Assembly: GCA_029782215.1 (NCBI GenBank)
Contig: JAKOVD010000186.1
Span: forward strand, 1 to 37,558
Source: Chloroflexota bacterium
GTDB taxonomy: Bacteria > Chloroflexota > Anaerolineae > J102
Direction of reading: 5' to 3'
DNA: 37,558 nt
Under the pieces are notes generated by a model, which was given only the letters and a program-made list of their open reading frames with translations, had not been told where the DNA came from and searched no databases. A program made the translations under genes and the position numbers. Shown here one piece after another: positions 1 through 7,841 of this stretch (position 1 is its first letter; each line of letters begins with the position of its first letter).

Positions 1-1
1 G

Positions 2-442
2 TGCCCGAACGTGGACTACGGCGACTTCGAGAAGTGGTCGATGGACGGGACGAAGCTGATCACCCGGCTCGACTCGGACCGCGTTGACCCCGGCTTCGAG
101 AAGGGTCGCGACTACCTGACCGCGAACCCGGACAAGAAGCACATCGTCTCCCTGTGCATCAACGATGACTCGTGCCTGGGCATGTTGGCGGCGGTGCGCG
201 AGGCCGGCCGCGAGGGCCAGGTGATCTTCGCCAGCCAGGGCGCCGACAAGACGTCGTGGGACGAGATCCGCAACAACAAGTGGTGGGCCGGTTCGGTCGC
301 CTACTTCCCCGAGTTCTACGGCAAGTACCTGATCCCGGCCATCATCAAGATGGTCAACGGCGAAAAGGTGGAAGGCCCGATCCTGGTCGATCATGTTGCC
401 ATCACCAAGGACAACATCGACCAGTACTATCCTGCCCAATAG
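2..442 (+). CDS. Sugar ABC transporter substrate-binding protein (3' part)
   Basis: The 5' end lies outside the window and the reading frame is open from base 2. About 146 C-terminal residues are visible and the gene ends in TAG. The sequence has the look of a periplasmic binding protein of the ribose/galactose type I fold: a segment on the order of 'DDSCLGMLAAVREAG' followed by a return strand 'GQVIFASQGAD', then a hinge-like stretch and a short C-terminal tail. The next two genes encode the permease and ATPase of a ribose-type importer, which supports the role. In such systems this protein captures the sugar outside the membrane. L-rhamnose or a rhamnoside is the likely ligand from the downstream genes, but that is inference. 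Confidence 0.85.
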   Translation, partial: CPNVDYGDFEKWSMDGTKLITRLDSDRVDPGFEKGRDYLTANPDKKHIVSLCINDDSCLGMLAAVREAGREGQVIFASQGADKTSWDEIRNNKWWAGSVAYFPEFYGKYLIPAIIKMVNGEKVEGPILVDHVAITKDNIDQYYPAQ

Positions 443-521
443 TGCAGTCTCCGCAAGCCTGAAGAGGGCGAGCTGCCGAGCTGGCGCCCGGCGAGACGAG
501 CCCTTTCCATGCCCCTCTTCC

Positions 522-557
522 CACCTCCGCCACGACGGCAACGTCGTGGCGGAGGTG
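522..557 (+). terminator. Strong hairpin between binding-protein and permease genes
   Basis: A perfect 15-bp stem (522-536 pairing with 543-557) closes a 6-base loop. It is the dominant structure in the 152-bp gap between the binding-protein stop and the permease start. There is no T-run after it, so it is more likely a 3'-end stabiliser or partial attenuator than a full terminator. Such hairpins are commonly found where a binding protein must be made in excess over its membrane partners. Confidence 0.7.
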
Positions 558-594
558 ATGGCGCCAAACAGTTGAACCGAGGGAGGATTACAAC

Positions 595-1590
595 TTGACC
601 AGTAAGGTTTCGGAATCCAGTATGGCAGTAGGGGGAAAGCAGTCCTTCGTGCGCAGAGTCTTCGCTCGCGCTTCGACCGAGGCGATGCTATTGGTGTTTT
701 TTGTGGTGCTTGTGCTCTTTTTGGCGACGCAGTCCGAGTTCTTCCTCACCATGGGCAACATACGCAACATTGTGTTGTCGCTGTCGGTGTTGGCTGTGCT
801 GGCGTTTCCGTCCACGATGCTGATCATCTCAGGCAACTTTGACCTGTCCGTGGCGTCCAATGCTGCGTTTACGGGGATGTTGTTTGCGGTGGTCACAAAC
901 GGCGGCAAGGAGCAGGTCCTGTTTGGGGTCTTGGTCGCCGTCATCGCCGGGCTGCTTATCGGGATGCTGAACGGCTTCCTGGTGACGGTGGTACGGGTCA
1001 ATTCGTTGATCACGACGCTCGGCACACTCGCCATCTTCCGCGGTCTGGCCAAGATCCTCTCGAACGGCCAAACGCTGCGGGTGCAGGGTTTTCGGTTTAT
1101 GGGTCAGGGTGAGTGGTTCGGCGTACCCGTGGCCTTCTATATCATTGCTGCGGTTGCACTCGTGGTGTGGTTCATTCTGCGCAACACGGTCTACGGCCGC
1201 AACATCTACGCGATCGGGTCGAATGCCACGGCGGCCCGCCTGGTGGGCATCCGCAATAATCTCACGGTCTTTGCGACATTCGCCCTCACCGGTTTTCTGG
1301 GAGGTGTGGCCGGGCTTATGCTGACCTCGCAGCTTACGGCAGCCTCGCCCATTGCGGGCCTTGGCCTGGAACTGTCGGTGGTATCGGCGGTGGTGCTCGG
1401 CGGCGCCAGCCTCGCAGGGGGACGTGGCACGGTCCTGGGCACTATCCTGGGCCTGCTCATTCTCACGTGCGTCAACAACGGGATGACCCTGGCGGGACTC
1501 TCCAGCTTCTGGCAGGAAGTGGCCCGCGGCGTCATTCTGATTGCAGCCGTCGCCTTTGACCAGCTCCGCATCAGGATGGGTGGGAAATGA
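595..1590 (+). CDS. Ribose-type ABC transporter permease
   Basis: A 331-residue polytopic membrane protein of the BPD_transp_2 (RbsC/AraH) family. After a polar N-terminus of about 25 residues it shows a series of hydrophobic segments. It contains the family's glycine-rich coupling region near 'GIRNNLTVFATFALTGFLGG' and the 'SVVSAVVLGGASLAGGRGT' segment typical of these permeases. The start is TTG at 595, chosen because a strong ribosome-binding site (GGGAGGA) lies just upstream and no better start exists. Its stop overlaps the next start (ATGA), so it is translationally coupled to the ATPase. It forms the membrane channel of the importer; the substrate is inferred from context to be rhamnose or a related sugar. 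Confidence 0.92.
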   Translation: MTSKVSESSMAVGGKQSFVRRVFARASTEAMLLVFFVVLVLFLATQSEFFLTMGNIRNIVLSLSVLAVLAFPSTMLIISGNFDLSVASNAAFTGMLFAVVTNGGKEQVLFGVLVAVIAGLLIGMLNGFLVTVVRVNSLITTLGTLAIFRGLAKILSNGQTLRVQGFRFMGQGEWFGVPVAFYIIAAVALVVWFILRNTVYGRNIYAIGSNATAARLVGIRNNLTVFATFALTGFLGGVAGLMLTSQLTAASPIAGLGLELSVVSAVVLGGASLAGGRGTVLGTILGLLILTCVNNGMTLAGLSSFWQEVARGVILIAAVAFDQLRIRMGGK

Positions 1591-3176
1591 GCGTCAAGGA
1601 GCCGCAGGCCCAGCCGAACAACAGACAGAGCAGCGTCAGCCGCGCGGCGTTTCAGCTCGATGCGATCGGGCTGCACAAGAGTTTTGGCGGCGTCGAAGTG
1701 CTGCATGGGGTTGATCTCAGCGTCAAAGGCGGGACCGTTTTGGCGGTGCTCGGCGAGAACGGCGCTGGGAAGTCGACTGCGATCAAGATCATCTCTGGCG
1801 CCTACATCGCGGATGAGGGCCAGATCACGATCGATGGCAAGGAAGTGCGGATCCTCACGCCCCGCGAGGGGCAGGAACAGGGGATTCGTGTGATCTACCA
1901 GGAGATGATGAATGCGCCGACGCTGTCGGTGTACGAGAACATCTTTCTGGGCAACCTGCCCAACCGGCGGGGGCTTGTCGCGTGGAGCGAAGCCCGGCAG
2001 CGGGCAAAGCAAATCCTTTCCGACCTGGGCGTCACCATCGATCCGCGGGCGTTGGTCTCTGACCTGAGTGTGGCGGAGCACCAGATCGTGGAGATTGCCA
2101 GGGCGCTGGTGGCGAACGCCCGCATCCTGATCTTCGACGAGCCCACCTCGGCTCTGTCTCCGGAGGAGGTGGACCATCTCTTCGCGCTCATCCGAAGACT
2201 GCGTGATGAGGGTGTGGCGGTGATCTATATCACGCACAAACTTAACGAGGTGCCGGAGATTGCGGACGAGGTCGTGGTGTTCCGGGACGGAAACCTTGTG
2301 GCCAAGGGGCCCATCGCCGAGTTTCCCCGCGAGCGGATCGTGGAAGCGATGACCGGCGAATCGCTCAAGGATTTCACCCATCACGAGCATGAGCGGGCGG
2401 AAACCAAGGCGGAGGCGCCGCTGCTGCAAGTGAACGGGGCAACGCTGCAGCCGTTGTTCTTCGACGTGGACCTGGAGGTTCACAAGGGCGAGATTGTCGG
2501 CCTGTTTGGCCGCCTGGGCTGCGGCGCGCTGGAACTTGGTGAGGCGCTCTTCGGCTTGCGCCCCCTGGCGACGGGCCAGATCGTCCTGCAAGGTGTCGAG
2601 GGCCAGCCTTCGGGACCCTCGCAGGCCAAGAAGCGCGGCTTGGGTTTTGTGCCGGTCGATCGCAAGACGCAGGGTCTTTTCAGCGTTCTGACGACAGGCG
2701 AGAACCTGACGGTTGCCGCGTGGGGCAACCTGGCTCGGTATGGTGTGCTTTTTCCAGGCGTGATGGCCGAACGCTTTGAAATCTGGCGAGAGAAGCTCTC
2801 AATCAGGGCAGCAGGGGGCGCCAAGCAGGAAATCGGCACGCTTTCGGGCGGCAACCAGCAGAAGGTCATCCTGGGGCGGTGGCTGGAGAACAACAGCGCC
2901 ATCCTGGTGCTGGCCGAGCCGACGCGCGGGGTGGACGTCGGCGCCCGCGCCGAGATCTACGAAGCGCTCGATGCGCTTGCGGACCAAGGTATGGCTCTGC
3001 TGGTCATCTCAACCGATGCCGAAGAGATCCTGCGCATCGCCGACCGCATCGTGGTCATGTCGGATGGCCGCGTGACGGACATGATGCCGCGATCGGCGGC
3101 TTCGCTGGCGCGGCTGGCGCATTCGTCCGCAGTGGCGCTGCCGGCGGAGCCGGCGAACGGAGGCGCGGCGGCGTAG
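1587..3176 (+). CDS. Sugar ABC transporter ATP-binding protein, double ABC domain
   Basis: A 529-residue RbsA/MglA-type protein with two ABC domains in one chain. Domain 1 has Walker A GENGAGKST at residues 56-64, a divergent signature (LSVAEHQ) and Walker B ending DEPTSAL. Domain 2 has a degraded P-loop (GRLGCGALELG) but a normal signature (LSGGNQQK). Its Walker B reads VLAEPTRGVDVG, with Ala443 where Asp is usual and the catalytic-type Glu444 kept. One degenerate site is normal for this family, so only one ATP site is probably fully active. It powers import through the upstream permease, with which it shares an ATGA overlap. Confidence 0.93.
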   Translation: MSVKEPQAQPNNRQSSVSRAAFQLDAIGLHKSFGGVEVLHGVDLSVKGGTVLAVLGENGAGKSTAIKIISGAYIADEGQITIDGKEVRILTPREGQEQGIRVIYQEMMNAPTLSVYENIFLGNLPNRRGLVAWSEARQRAKQILSDLGVTIDPRALVSDLSVAEHQIVEIARALVANARILIFDEPTSALSPEEVDHLFALIRRLRDEGVAVIYITHKLNEVPEIADEVVVFRDGNLVAKGPIAEFPRERIVEAMTGESLKDFTHHEHERAETKAEAPLLQVNGATLQPLFFDVDLEVHKGEIVGLFGRLGCGALELGEALFGLRPLATGQIVLQGVEGQPSGPSQAKKRGLGFVPVDRKTQGLFSVLTTGENLTVAAWGNLARYGVLFPGVMAERFEIWREKLSIRAAGGAKQEIGTLSGGNQQKVILGRWLENNSAILVLAEPTRGVDVGARAEIYEALDALADQGMALLVISTDAEEILRIADRIVVMSDGRVTDMMPRSAASLARLAHSSAVALPAEPANGGAAA

Positions 3177-3213
3177 GCGCGCGAGGATGTGGCCAGAGTG
3201 AAGAAGCAAGGAG

Positions 3214-3237
3214 GCGACTGAAGTCGCTACGACGAGT
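3214..3237. repeat. GCGACTGAAGTCGC hairpin repeat, copy 1
   Basis: The 14-base core GCGACTGAAGTCGC (3214-3227) folds as a 5-bp stem with a TGAA tetraloop and is followed by TACGACGAG. Related copies occur at 3481 and 3519 and, in degenerate form, near 26107 and 26137. All lie between genes. Confidence 0.8.
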
Positions 3238-3259
3238 CTGCTGAGACCCCAATGCGAGC

Positions 3260-3348
3260 TGTCATGGCGAGCGAGCGGTAGTTTGCGAGCGAAGCAATCT
3301 CCAAGGATGTTGGGGATTGCTTCGGCCCTGTCGGGCCTCGCAGTGACA
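3260..3348. repeat. Palindromic MITE-like element
   Basis: An 89-bp unit bounded by near-inverted ends: TGTCATGGCGAG at the left and CTCGCAGTGACA at the right (the reverse complement of the right end is TGTCACTGCGAG). Inside lies a second inverted pair, GAAGCAATCTCC (3291-3302) and GGGGATTGCTTC (3312-3323). The whole unit could fold into one long hairpin. There is no coding capacity, so it would have to be mobilised in trans, if at all. Confidence 0.6.
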
Positions 3349-3406
3349 TAGGGAGCGCCCAGCCAGCCGGCTCGGTCAGGAATGAGTTCCTGGCCTGATA
3401 CCGGTC

Positions 3407-3424
3407 AACCTGCTGAAGCAGGTT
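3407..3424. repeat. Covariant hairpin AACCTGC-TGAA-GCAGGTT
   Basis: A 7-bp perfect stem closed by the same TGAA tetraloop as the GCGACTGAAGTCGC repeats. It is followed by CTAACGCGAG, which resembles the TACGACGAG tail of those repeats. The stem sequence differs completely while pairing and loop are kept. Confidence 0.6.
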
Positions 3425-3480
3425 CTAACGCGAGCTCAGCCCGCGGCAGGAGATTTGGCTGTTGCGAGTGTTGAAGAGAG

Positions 3481-3542
3481 GCGACTGAAGTCGCCACGAC
3501 GAGACGACAAGAGGTAGAGCGACTGAAGTCGTTACTACGAGA
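3481..3542. repeat. GCGACTGAAGTCGC hairpin repeat, copies 2 and 3
   Basis: Copy 2 occupies 3481-3503 (core 3481-3494 followed by CACGACGAG). Copy 3 occupies 3519-3541 (core GCGACTGAAGTCGT, which weakens the outer pair to G-T, followed by TACTACGAG). They are tandem and in the same orientation as copy 1. Confidence 0.8.
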
Positions 3543-3582
3543 TAAGTGACGCACACACTGAATCACAACTGGAGGTAACACG

Positions 3583-4638
3583 ATGTCCGACTCGATCATT
3601 GACCTCAGCAAGGGGTTTTTCGAAGAGCTTGTCAAGCCGGTACTGGCTTCCAGGTTCCCCGACGAGTTCAACCAGATGGCCTGCGGCGTCTGGGGGCTGG
3701 GGTCGGAAGCCCTGCGCCTGGACGATGATTTCTCGCGCGACCATCATTGGGGCCTGCGCATTGACGCCATCATGCCGCAGGACCTCCTGCAGACGCGTTG
3801 GCCGGTGATCCAGGAGGCGCTGGAAGGCAGTCTGCCGCGGGAGTACCAGGGCCACAGCCTGGGGGAACGGGCGGTGGTGGGCGCGGGCATCACGCCCGAT
3901 TCGCTGCGCGGGTTTCTGACCCGCACCATCGGGTTTGACCACCCGCCCGTGTCCGACCAGGAATGGCTCAGCATCCCGGAGGAGGATGTCACGCACGTGA
4001 TCAACGGCGAGGTGTGGCACGATCCGTCGGGCCGCTTCACGGCGGTGCGCCAGACGCTGAAGGGCTACTACCCCGAGCCGGTGCGGCTGCGGCGCCTGGC
4101 CCACTGGTGCCGCTACTACTCCGGCATGGGGACCTATGCCATGAAGCGCGCTCTGCTGCGGAACAACGAGTACTTTGCGTCGGTGGCCTTTGCCAAGTCG
4201 ATGCGCTGGGGCCTGCAGATGGCTTTCATGCTGGACAAGGTCTACTACCCGTATGACAAGTGGATGATGGCCTTTTTCCGGCGGCTGCCGCGGATGTACG
4301 GCCGCCTGGGCACGATCGTGGACGAGGCAGTGCGCCGCGAGACGGCGTGGGAGCGAAAGCTGGCGCTGCTGGATCAAATGTCCGACCAGTTGGACCGGGC
4401 GATGGTGGAGGATGGGATCGTGCCGCCGCACCCGCGGTTTGCGGGTTCGCCGACGTCGGGTTACCGGCTGATGGAGTACGACTACTACCAGATCATCCGC
4501 CACCTGCCCAGCGAGCTGCTTGACATCATCCCGGAATGGGAGCAAGTGCACCTGGAACGGTCGGTCGTGCACTACGTGGCCGGACTCGATGAGCCATCGT
4601 GGCGTGCGGCGCTCAACCTGACGGTGGTGGAGGACTGA
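3583..4638 (+). CDS. DUF4037 domain-containing protein
   Basis: A 351-residue soluble protein that I assign to the DUF4037 family from its overall pattern: an N-terminal stretch like 'GFFEELVKPVLASRFPD', then 'GLGSEALRLDDDFSRDHHWG'. The Gly-Ser at residues 40-41 followed by acidic residues and Asp53-His54 resembles a nucleotidyltransferase-like core, and the rest is helical and rich in Trp/Tyr. The biochemical role of the family is unknown. The start at 3583 has a strong GGAGG 7 bases upstream. It is the first gene of the second half of the cluster, 51 bp before a URO-D-family gene, so it may modify a sugar-pathway component, but that is only contextual. Confidence 0.8.
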   Translation: MSDSIIDLSKGFFEELVKPVLASRFPDEFNQMACGVWGLGSEALRLDDDFSRDHHWGLRIDAIMPQDLLQTRWPVIQEALEGSLPREYQGHSLGERAVVGAGITPDSLRGFLTRTIGFDHPPVSDQEWLSIPEEDVTHVINGEVWHDPSGRFTAVRQTLKGYYPEPVRLRRLAHWCRYYSGMGTYAMKRALLRNNEYFASVAFAKSMRWGLQMAFMLDKVYYPYDKWMMAFFRRLPRMYGRLGTIVDEAVRRETAWERKLALLDQMSDQLDRAMVEDGIVPPHPRFAGSPTSGYRLMEYDYYQIIRHLPSELLDIIPEWEQVHLERSVVHYVAGLDEPSWRAALNLTVVED

Positions 4639-4689
4639 GATGGCAAGAGCCCGCCTGGCAGGCCCAACAAGCACGACCGGAGGCCTCCT

Positions 4690-5694
4690 GTGAATTCGAA
4701 AGAGCGCGTCCTGGCGACGCTGAACCGCCAGCCCGTCGACCGCACGCCCCTGGACTGCTGGCTGTACCAGCGGCAGTTTCTCGACATGCTGCAGGCCGAA
4801 TACGGGCCGCGCGAGCAGTTCATGGACGAGTTCGGGCTCGACCTGTTTGTGGGTTGGACGCCGTACCCCAACCAGCTCGGCCGCAAGATCGATATCAAGG
4901 AGCTGGTCGAGCTGCCCCTGGACGACCCGCGCGATGGCAAATGGATCGACTTCAATGCCTGGAACCCCGACTTCGCAGGCGCCAACGTGCGCCAGGCCGT
5001 GGAGCAGCAGGGTCACAAACGGGCCATCATCGCTCACATGTGGGGCATCGTCGAGGGCACGAGCAGCTTCCTGGGCATCGAGAAGTGCTGGGCCAACCTG
5101 AAGAAGAACCCGGACCTGATGGCGGCCTGGTTCGACCGCTACGCCGACTGGTTGTGCGCCCTGGCCGATAGCTGTCTGGAGGCGGGGGTGGACATCATCC
5201 AGACCTCGGACGACTGGGGGAGCAACCGGATCATGCTGTTCTCGCCGCCGCTGTGGCGGCGGCTGATCAAGCCCTACACCGAGCGCGTGGTGAAGCACGT
5301 GCGGGGACGGGGCGCGCACATGAACCTGCACAGCGATGGCTATATCATCGACATCATGGACGACATCGTGGAGATGGGGGCGAGCATGCTGCACCCGATC
5401 CAGGAGAGCGCCGGCATGGACCCGGCGACGATCAAGGCACAGTACGGCGACAAGCTGGTCCTGTACGGCTCGCTGGACACGGTCGATGCCCTGCTGCTGA
5501 CGGATGAGGAGAGCCTGGCCCAGTACATCCGCGAGCGCTTTGCCATCTATGCGCCGGGGGGAGGGTATATCTTCAACACCGGCCATTTCGTCCAGCCCGA
5601 TACCCCGCCCAAACGGCTGATGCGGGCCTATGGGCTGGCCCTGGACCTGGCCAAGCAGTACAACACGCTGCTCGGCGCAGGAGCGGCGGTATGA
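4690..5694 (+). CDS. URO-D-family protein 1 (methyltransferase-like)
   Basis: A 334-residue member of the uroporphyrinogen decarboxylase superfamily, which covers HemE and corrinoid methyltransferases such as MtaA. The N-terminus 'MNSKERVLATLNRQPVDRTP' is the usual opening of the uncharacterised branch. True HemE residues at the N-terminus (the RQAGR motif) are absent. The central motif is HSDG at residues 214-217; where MtaA-type enzymes have His-x-Cys for zinc, this one has His214-Ser-Asp216. The C-terminus carries the conserved glycine-rich GGGYIFNTGH segment. Start is GTG at 4690 with GGAGG six bases upstream. The stop overlaps the rhamnosidase start. A haem role is unlikely; methyl transfer or a lyase-type reaction on a pathway intermediate is possible. 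Confidence 0.85.
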   Translation: MNSKERVLATLNRQPVDRTPLDCWLYQRQFLDMLQAEYGPREQFMDEFGLDLFVGWTPYPNQLGRKIDIKELVELPLDDPRDGKWIDFNAWNPDFAGANVRQAVEQQGHKRAIIAHMWGIVEGTSSFLGIEKCWANLKKNPDLMAAWFDRYADWLCALADSCLEAGVDIIQTSDDWGSNRIMLFSPPLWRRLIKPYTERVVKHVRGRGAHMNLHSDGYIIDIMDDIVEMGASMLHPIQESAGMDPATIKAQYGDKLVLYGSLDTVDALLLTDEESLAQYIRERFAIYAPGGGYIFNTGHFVQPDTPPKRLMRAYGLALDLAKQYNTLLGAGAAV

Positions 5695-7841
5695 TCGGCG
5701 GCCATACCGCAGGCGACGTGGTCTTTCCGGCGGACGCGGTCTGGATCGGCTCCGAGCATCCCTTCGACCTGCAGGAGGTGTATCTGCGTTTCCGGTCGCC
5801 GGCTGACTGGCAGCTGGCGCAGGCGCCCAAGGCGGCGGAGCTGCTGATCACGGCCGACAGCCGGTATAAGCTGTGGATCAACGGGCGTTTCGTGAGCCGG
5901 GGGCCGGCGCGCTGCTGGCCGCACGCCCAGGCCGTGGACCGGATCGACGTCACCCCATACCTCGCCGCCGGGCGCAACACCCTGGCGGTGCAGGTCTACC
6001 AGCCGGGCTATTCCCATTTTGCCTATGTCCACCGGGGCGCGGCGGGGTTGCTGGCGGCGCTGACGGTGGACGGCGAGGTCGTATTGACGAGCGGCCCGGC
6101 GTGGAGCACGCGGCGCGACCCGTCGTTCTCGCCGTTCGTGCCGCGCGTGTCCATCTACCAGGCAGGCGTGGAAGAGCGCGACCTGCGCCTGGTGGAAGCC
6201 TGGACGGACCCCGATTTCGATGCCGCCGCCTGGTTCCCGGCGCGGGTGGTGACCTATGCGGGCGGGCACCCGTGGCTGCGCACCCGCGTGCGGGCAGTGC
6301 CGCTGCTGGTCGAGCGCGAGCTGCTGGTGCAGGCGCTTGGCAGCCGCCAGGGTGTCTATCCCCTCCATCTCCAGGCCGATCCGCACCTGGCGCTGCGTGA
6401 GAGTTGGCGCGGGGCGGGGCGGGCGGCGTTGGCGCCGGATGAGGACGGATGGTATGCGCCGCGCCTGGCGGCAGGCGAGACGGCGCTGTGGGCGTTCGAC
6501 CTGGGGCGGGGCTACACCTGCCAGGGCTGGTTCGACGTGCGCGGGGCCGGAGGCGAGGAACAGGCGGCGGTCAGCTACACGGAGAAGGTGAAGGGGGACG
6601 AGCCCTACCTCTCGGACCCGGCCACCTACTGCCGGGTGCGGATGACCGACCGCTTCCGGCTACGGGCAGGGGACCAGATGGGCGAGCCCTTCGCCATGCG
6701 CGGGGGGCGGCTGCTGCTCTTCCAGGTGGTGGGGCCGGCGGGACCGCACTTCCGCATCCGGCTGCACGCCACCGTGAGCGAGTATCCGCTGGCGATCACC
6801 CATAGGCTGGAAGAGGTCGATCCGTTGATGGCGCAGATCGTGAAACTATGCGAAACAACGCTGATCGCCTGTCTGTCCGACGGCTTTGTGGACAATCCCT
6901 GGCGCGAGCACGCACAGTGGGTGGGCGACCCGCTGATCGACAGCCTGGTGCTGGCGGCGATGAGCGATGATTTGCGACCGATGCGCCGCGTGATCGAACT
7001 GGCGGCGGAGGGCGCCTTTGCGGACGGGACGCTGCCAAGCGTGTTGCCCAGCGAGGCCCTGGCCTACGTGGTGGTGGATTTCAACTACCAGTGGGTCGAG
7101 CTCCTCTACCACTATACGCAACTGAGCGCAGATAGGGCATTCCTGGCCGAGATGTGGCCGGCCCTGACGGCGATGATCGCCCGCTTCCGCCAGGATGGCG
7201 GGGAGGACGGTCTGCTGATCACCCCGGCGGGCAGGCGGCTGTTCGTCGACTGGTCGACGATGTCGAAGGCGGAGCCGAACGCCATCTACAACCTGCACTT
7301 TGTCCTGGCGCTGCAACTGGCGGCGAGCCTGGCGGCACAGTCCGGGCACGCCGCAGAGGCTGCGGAGTGGACGGCAGTGGCGGCAGCGCTCAGGCAGGCG
7401 GCGCGAGAGGCCTTCTGGCGCGACGGGTGCTGGTATGACGACCGCGAGGGCGCCACCTACTCGCAGTTGGCGGCGGCGCTGGCGGTGCTGACGGGCGCGG
7501 CGGAGCCGGCGGAGGCGCCTGCCCTGCTGGATGCCGTAGTCGCCCGGTCGCTCGACCTGGACGATGGGCACATGGCGGGCAAGATGGTGATTGCCAGCCC
7601 GTACATGCACCACCGCGTGCTGGAAGCGCTGCGGCAGCACAGGCGCTACGATGAAGCGATTGCCATCATCCGGGCGCGCTGGGGCCGTTGGGTGGAAGGC
7701 GGTCATCCCACGGCCTGGGAAAACTGGAACGTCGATTTTCCCGATGGCTCGGAATGCCACGGGTTCTCTTCTCACCCGCGCTATCACCTGGCGGAAATCG
7801 CGAAGGCGTTGGACGTTCAACGCGCAAGGACAGGATCATGA
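5691..7841 (+). CDS. Alpha-L-rhamnosidase-like glycoside hydrolase (GH78-type)
   Basis: A 716-residue protein without a signal peptide, so probably cytoplasmic. The N-terminal third is beta-sandwich-like, with 'DSRYKLWINGRFVSRGPARC' followed by 'VDRIDVTPYLAAGRNTLAVQ', the pattern seen in rhamnosidase accessory domains. The second half is an (alpha/alpha)6 barrel. The catalytic-acid region reads WREHAQWVGD, with Glu406 and Asp413 matching the D-E-x-x-x-W-x-G-D pattern of GH78. Glu677 in TAWENWN matches the general-base region WERWN. It would release L-rhamnose from imported rhamnosides. It is coupled by ATGA overlaps to URO-D genes on both sides. GH106 or another six-hairpin family is a less likely alternative. 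Confidence 0.82.
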   Translation: MIGGHTAGDVVFPADAVWIGSEHPFDLQEVYLRFRSPADWQLAQAPKAAELLITADSRYKLWINGRFVSRGPARCWPHAQAVDRIDVTPYLAAGRNTLAVQVYQPGYSHFAYVHRGAAGLLAALTVDGEVVLTSGPAWSTRRDPSFSPFVPRVSIYQAGVEERDLRLVEAWTDPDFDAAAWFPARVVTYAGGHPWLRTRVRAVPLLVERELLVQALGSRQGVYPLHLQADPHLALRESWRGAGRAALAPDEDGWYAPRLAAGETALWAFDLGRGYTCQGWFDVRGAGGEEQAAVSYTEKVKGDEPYLSDPATYCRVRMTDRFRLRAGDQMGEPFAMRGGRLLLFQVVGPAGPHFRIRLHATVSEYPLAITHRLEEVDPLMAQIVKLCETTLIACLSDGFVDNPWREHAQWVGDPLIDSLVLAAMSDDLRPMRRVIELAAEGAFADGTLPSVLPSEALAYVVVDFNYQWVELLYHYTQLSADRAFLAEMWPALTAMIARFRQDGGEDGLLITPAGRRLFVDWSTMSKAEPNAIYNLHFVLALQLAASLAAQSGHAAEAAEWTAVAAALRQAAREAFWRDGCWYDDREGATYSQLAAALAVLTGAAEPAEAPALLDAVVARSLDLDDGHMAGKMVIASPYMHHRVLEALRQHRRYDEAIAIIRARWGRWVEGGHPTAWENWNVDFPDGSECHGFSSHPRYHLAEIAKALDVQRARTGS

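Larger units (their letters stand above)
3177..3582. other. Repeat-rich intergenic region between importer and DUF4037 gene
   Basis: This 406-bp gap contains no credible gene. It holds three copies of a GCGACTGAAGTCGC-type hairpin, one covariant hairpin with a different stem, and an element of about 90 bp with inverted ends, each described separately. A strong GGAGG ribosome-binding site for the DUF4037 gene sits at 3571-3575. I found no convincing sigma70 promoter, so whether the downstream genes share a transcript with the importer is open. Confidence 0.7.

Noticed and set aside
1206..2591. A 461-codon open frame on the - strand opposite permease and ATPase
   Set aside because: Antisense shadow of two clear ABC genes; composition and lack of start signals argue against coding.
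3177..3582. CRISPR array
   Set aside because: The repeats are few, palindromic and irregularly spaced, with no uniform spacers and no cas genes.
3535..5586. A 683-codon open frame on the - strand opposite the DUF4037 and URO-D1 genes
   Set aside because: It has an His/Arg/Gln-rich composition typical of the antisense of GC-rich genes, no domain pattern, and both + strand genes under it are well supported.
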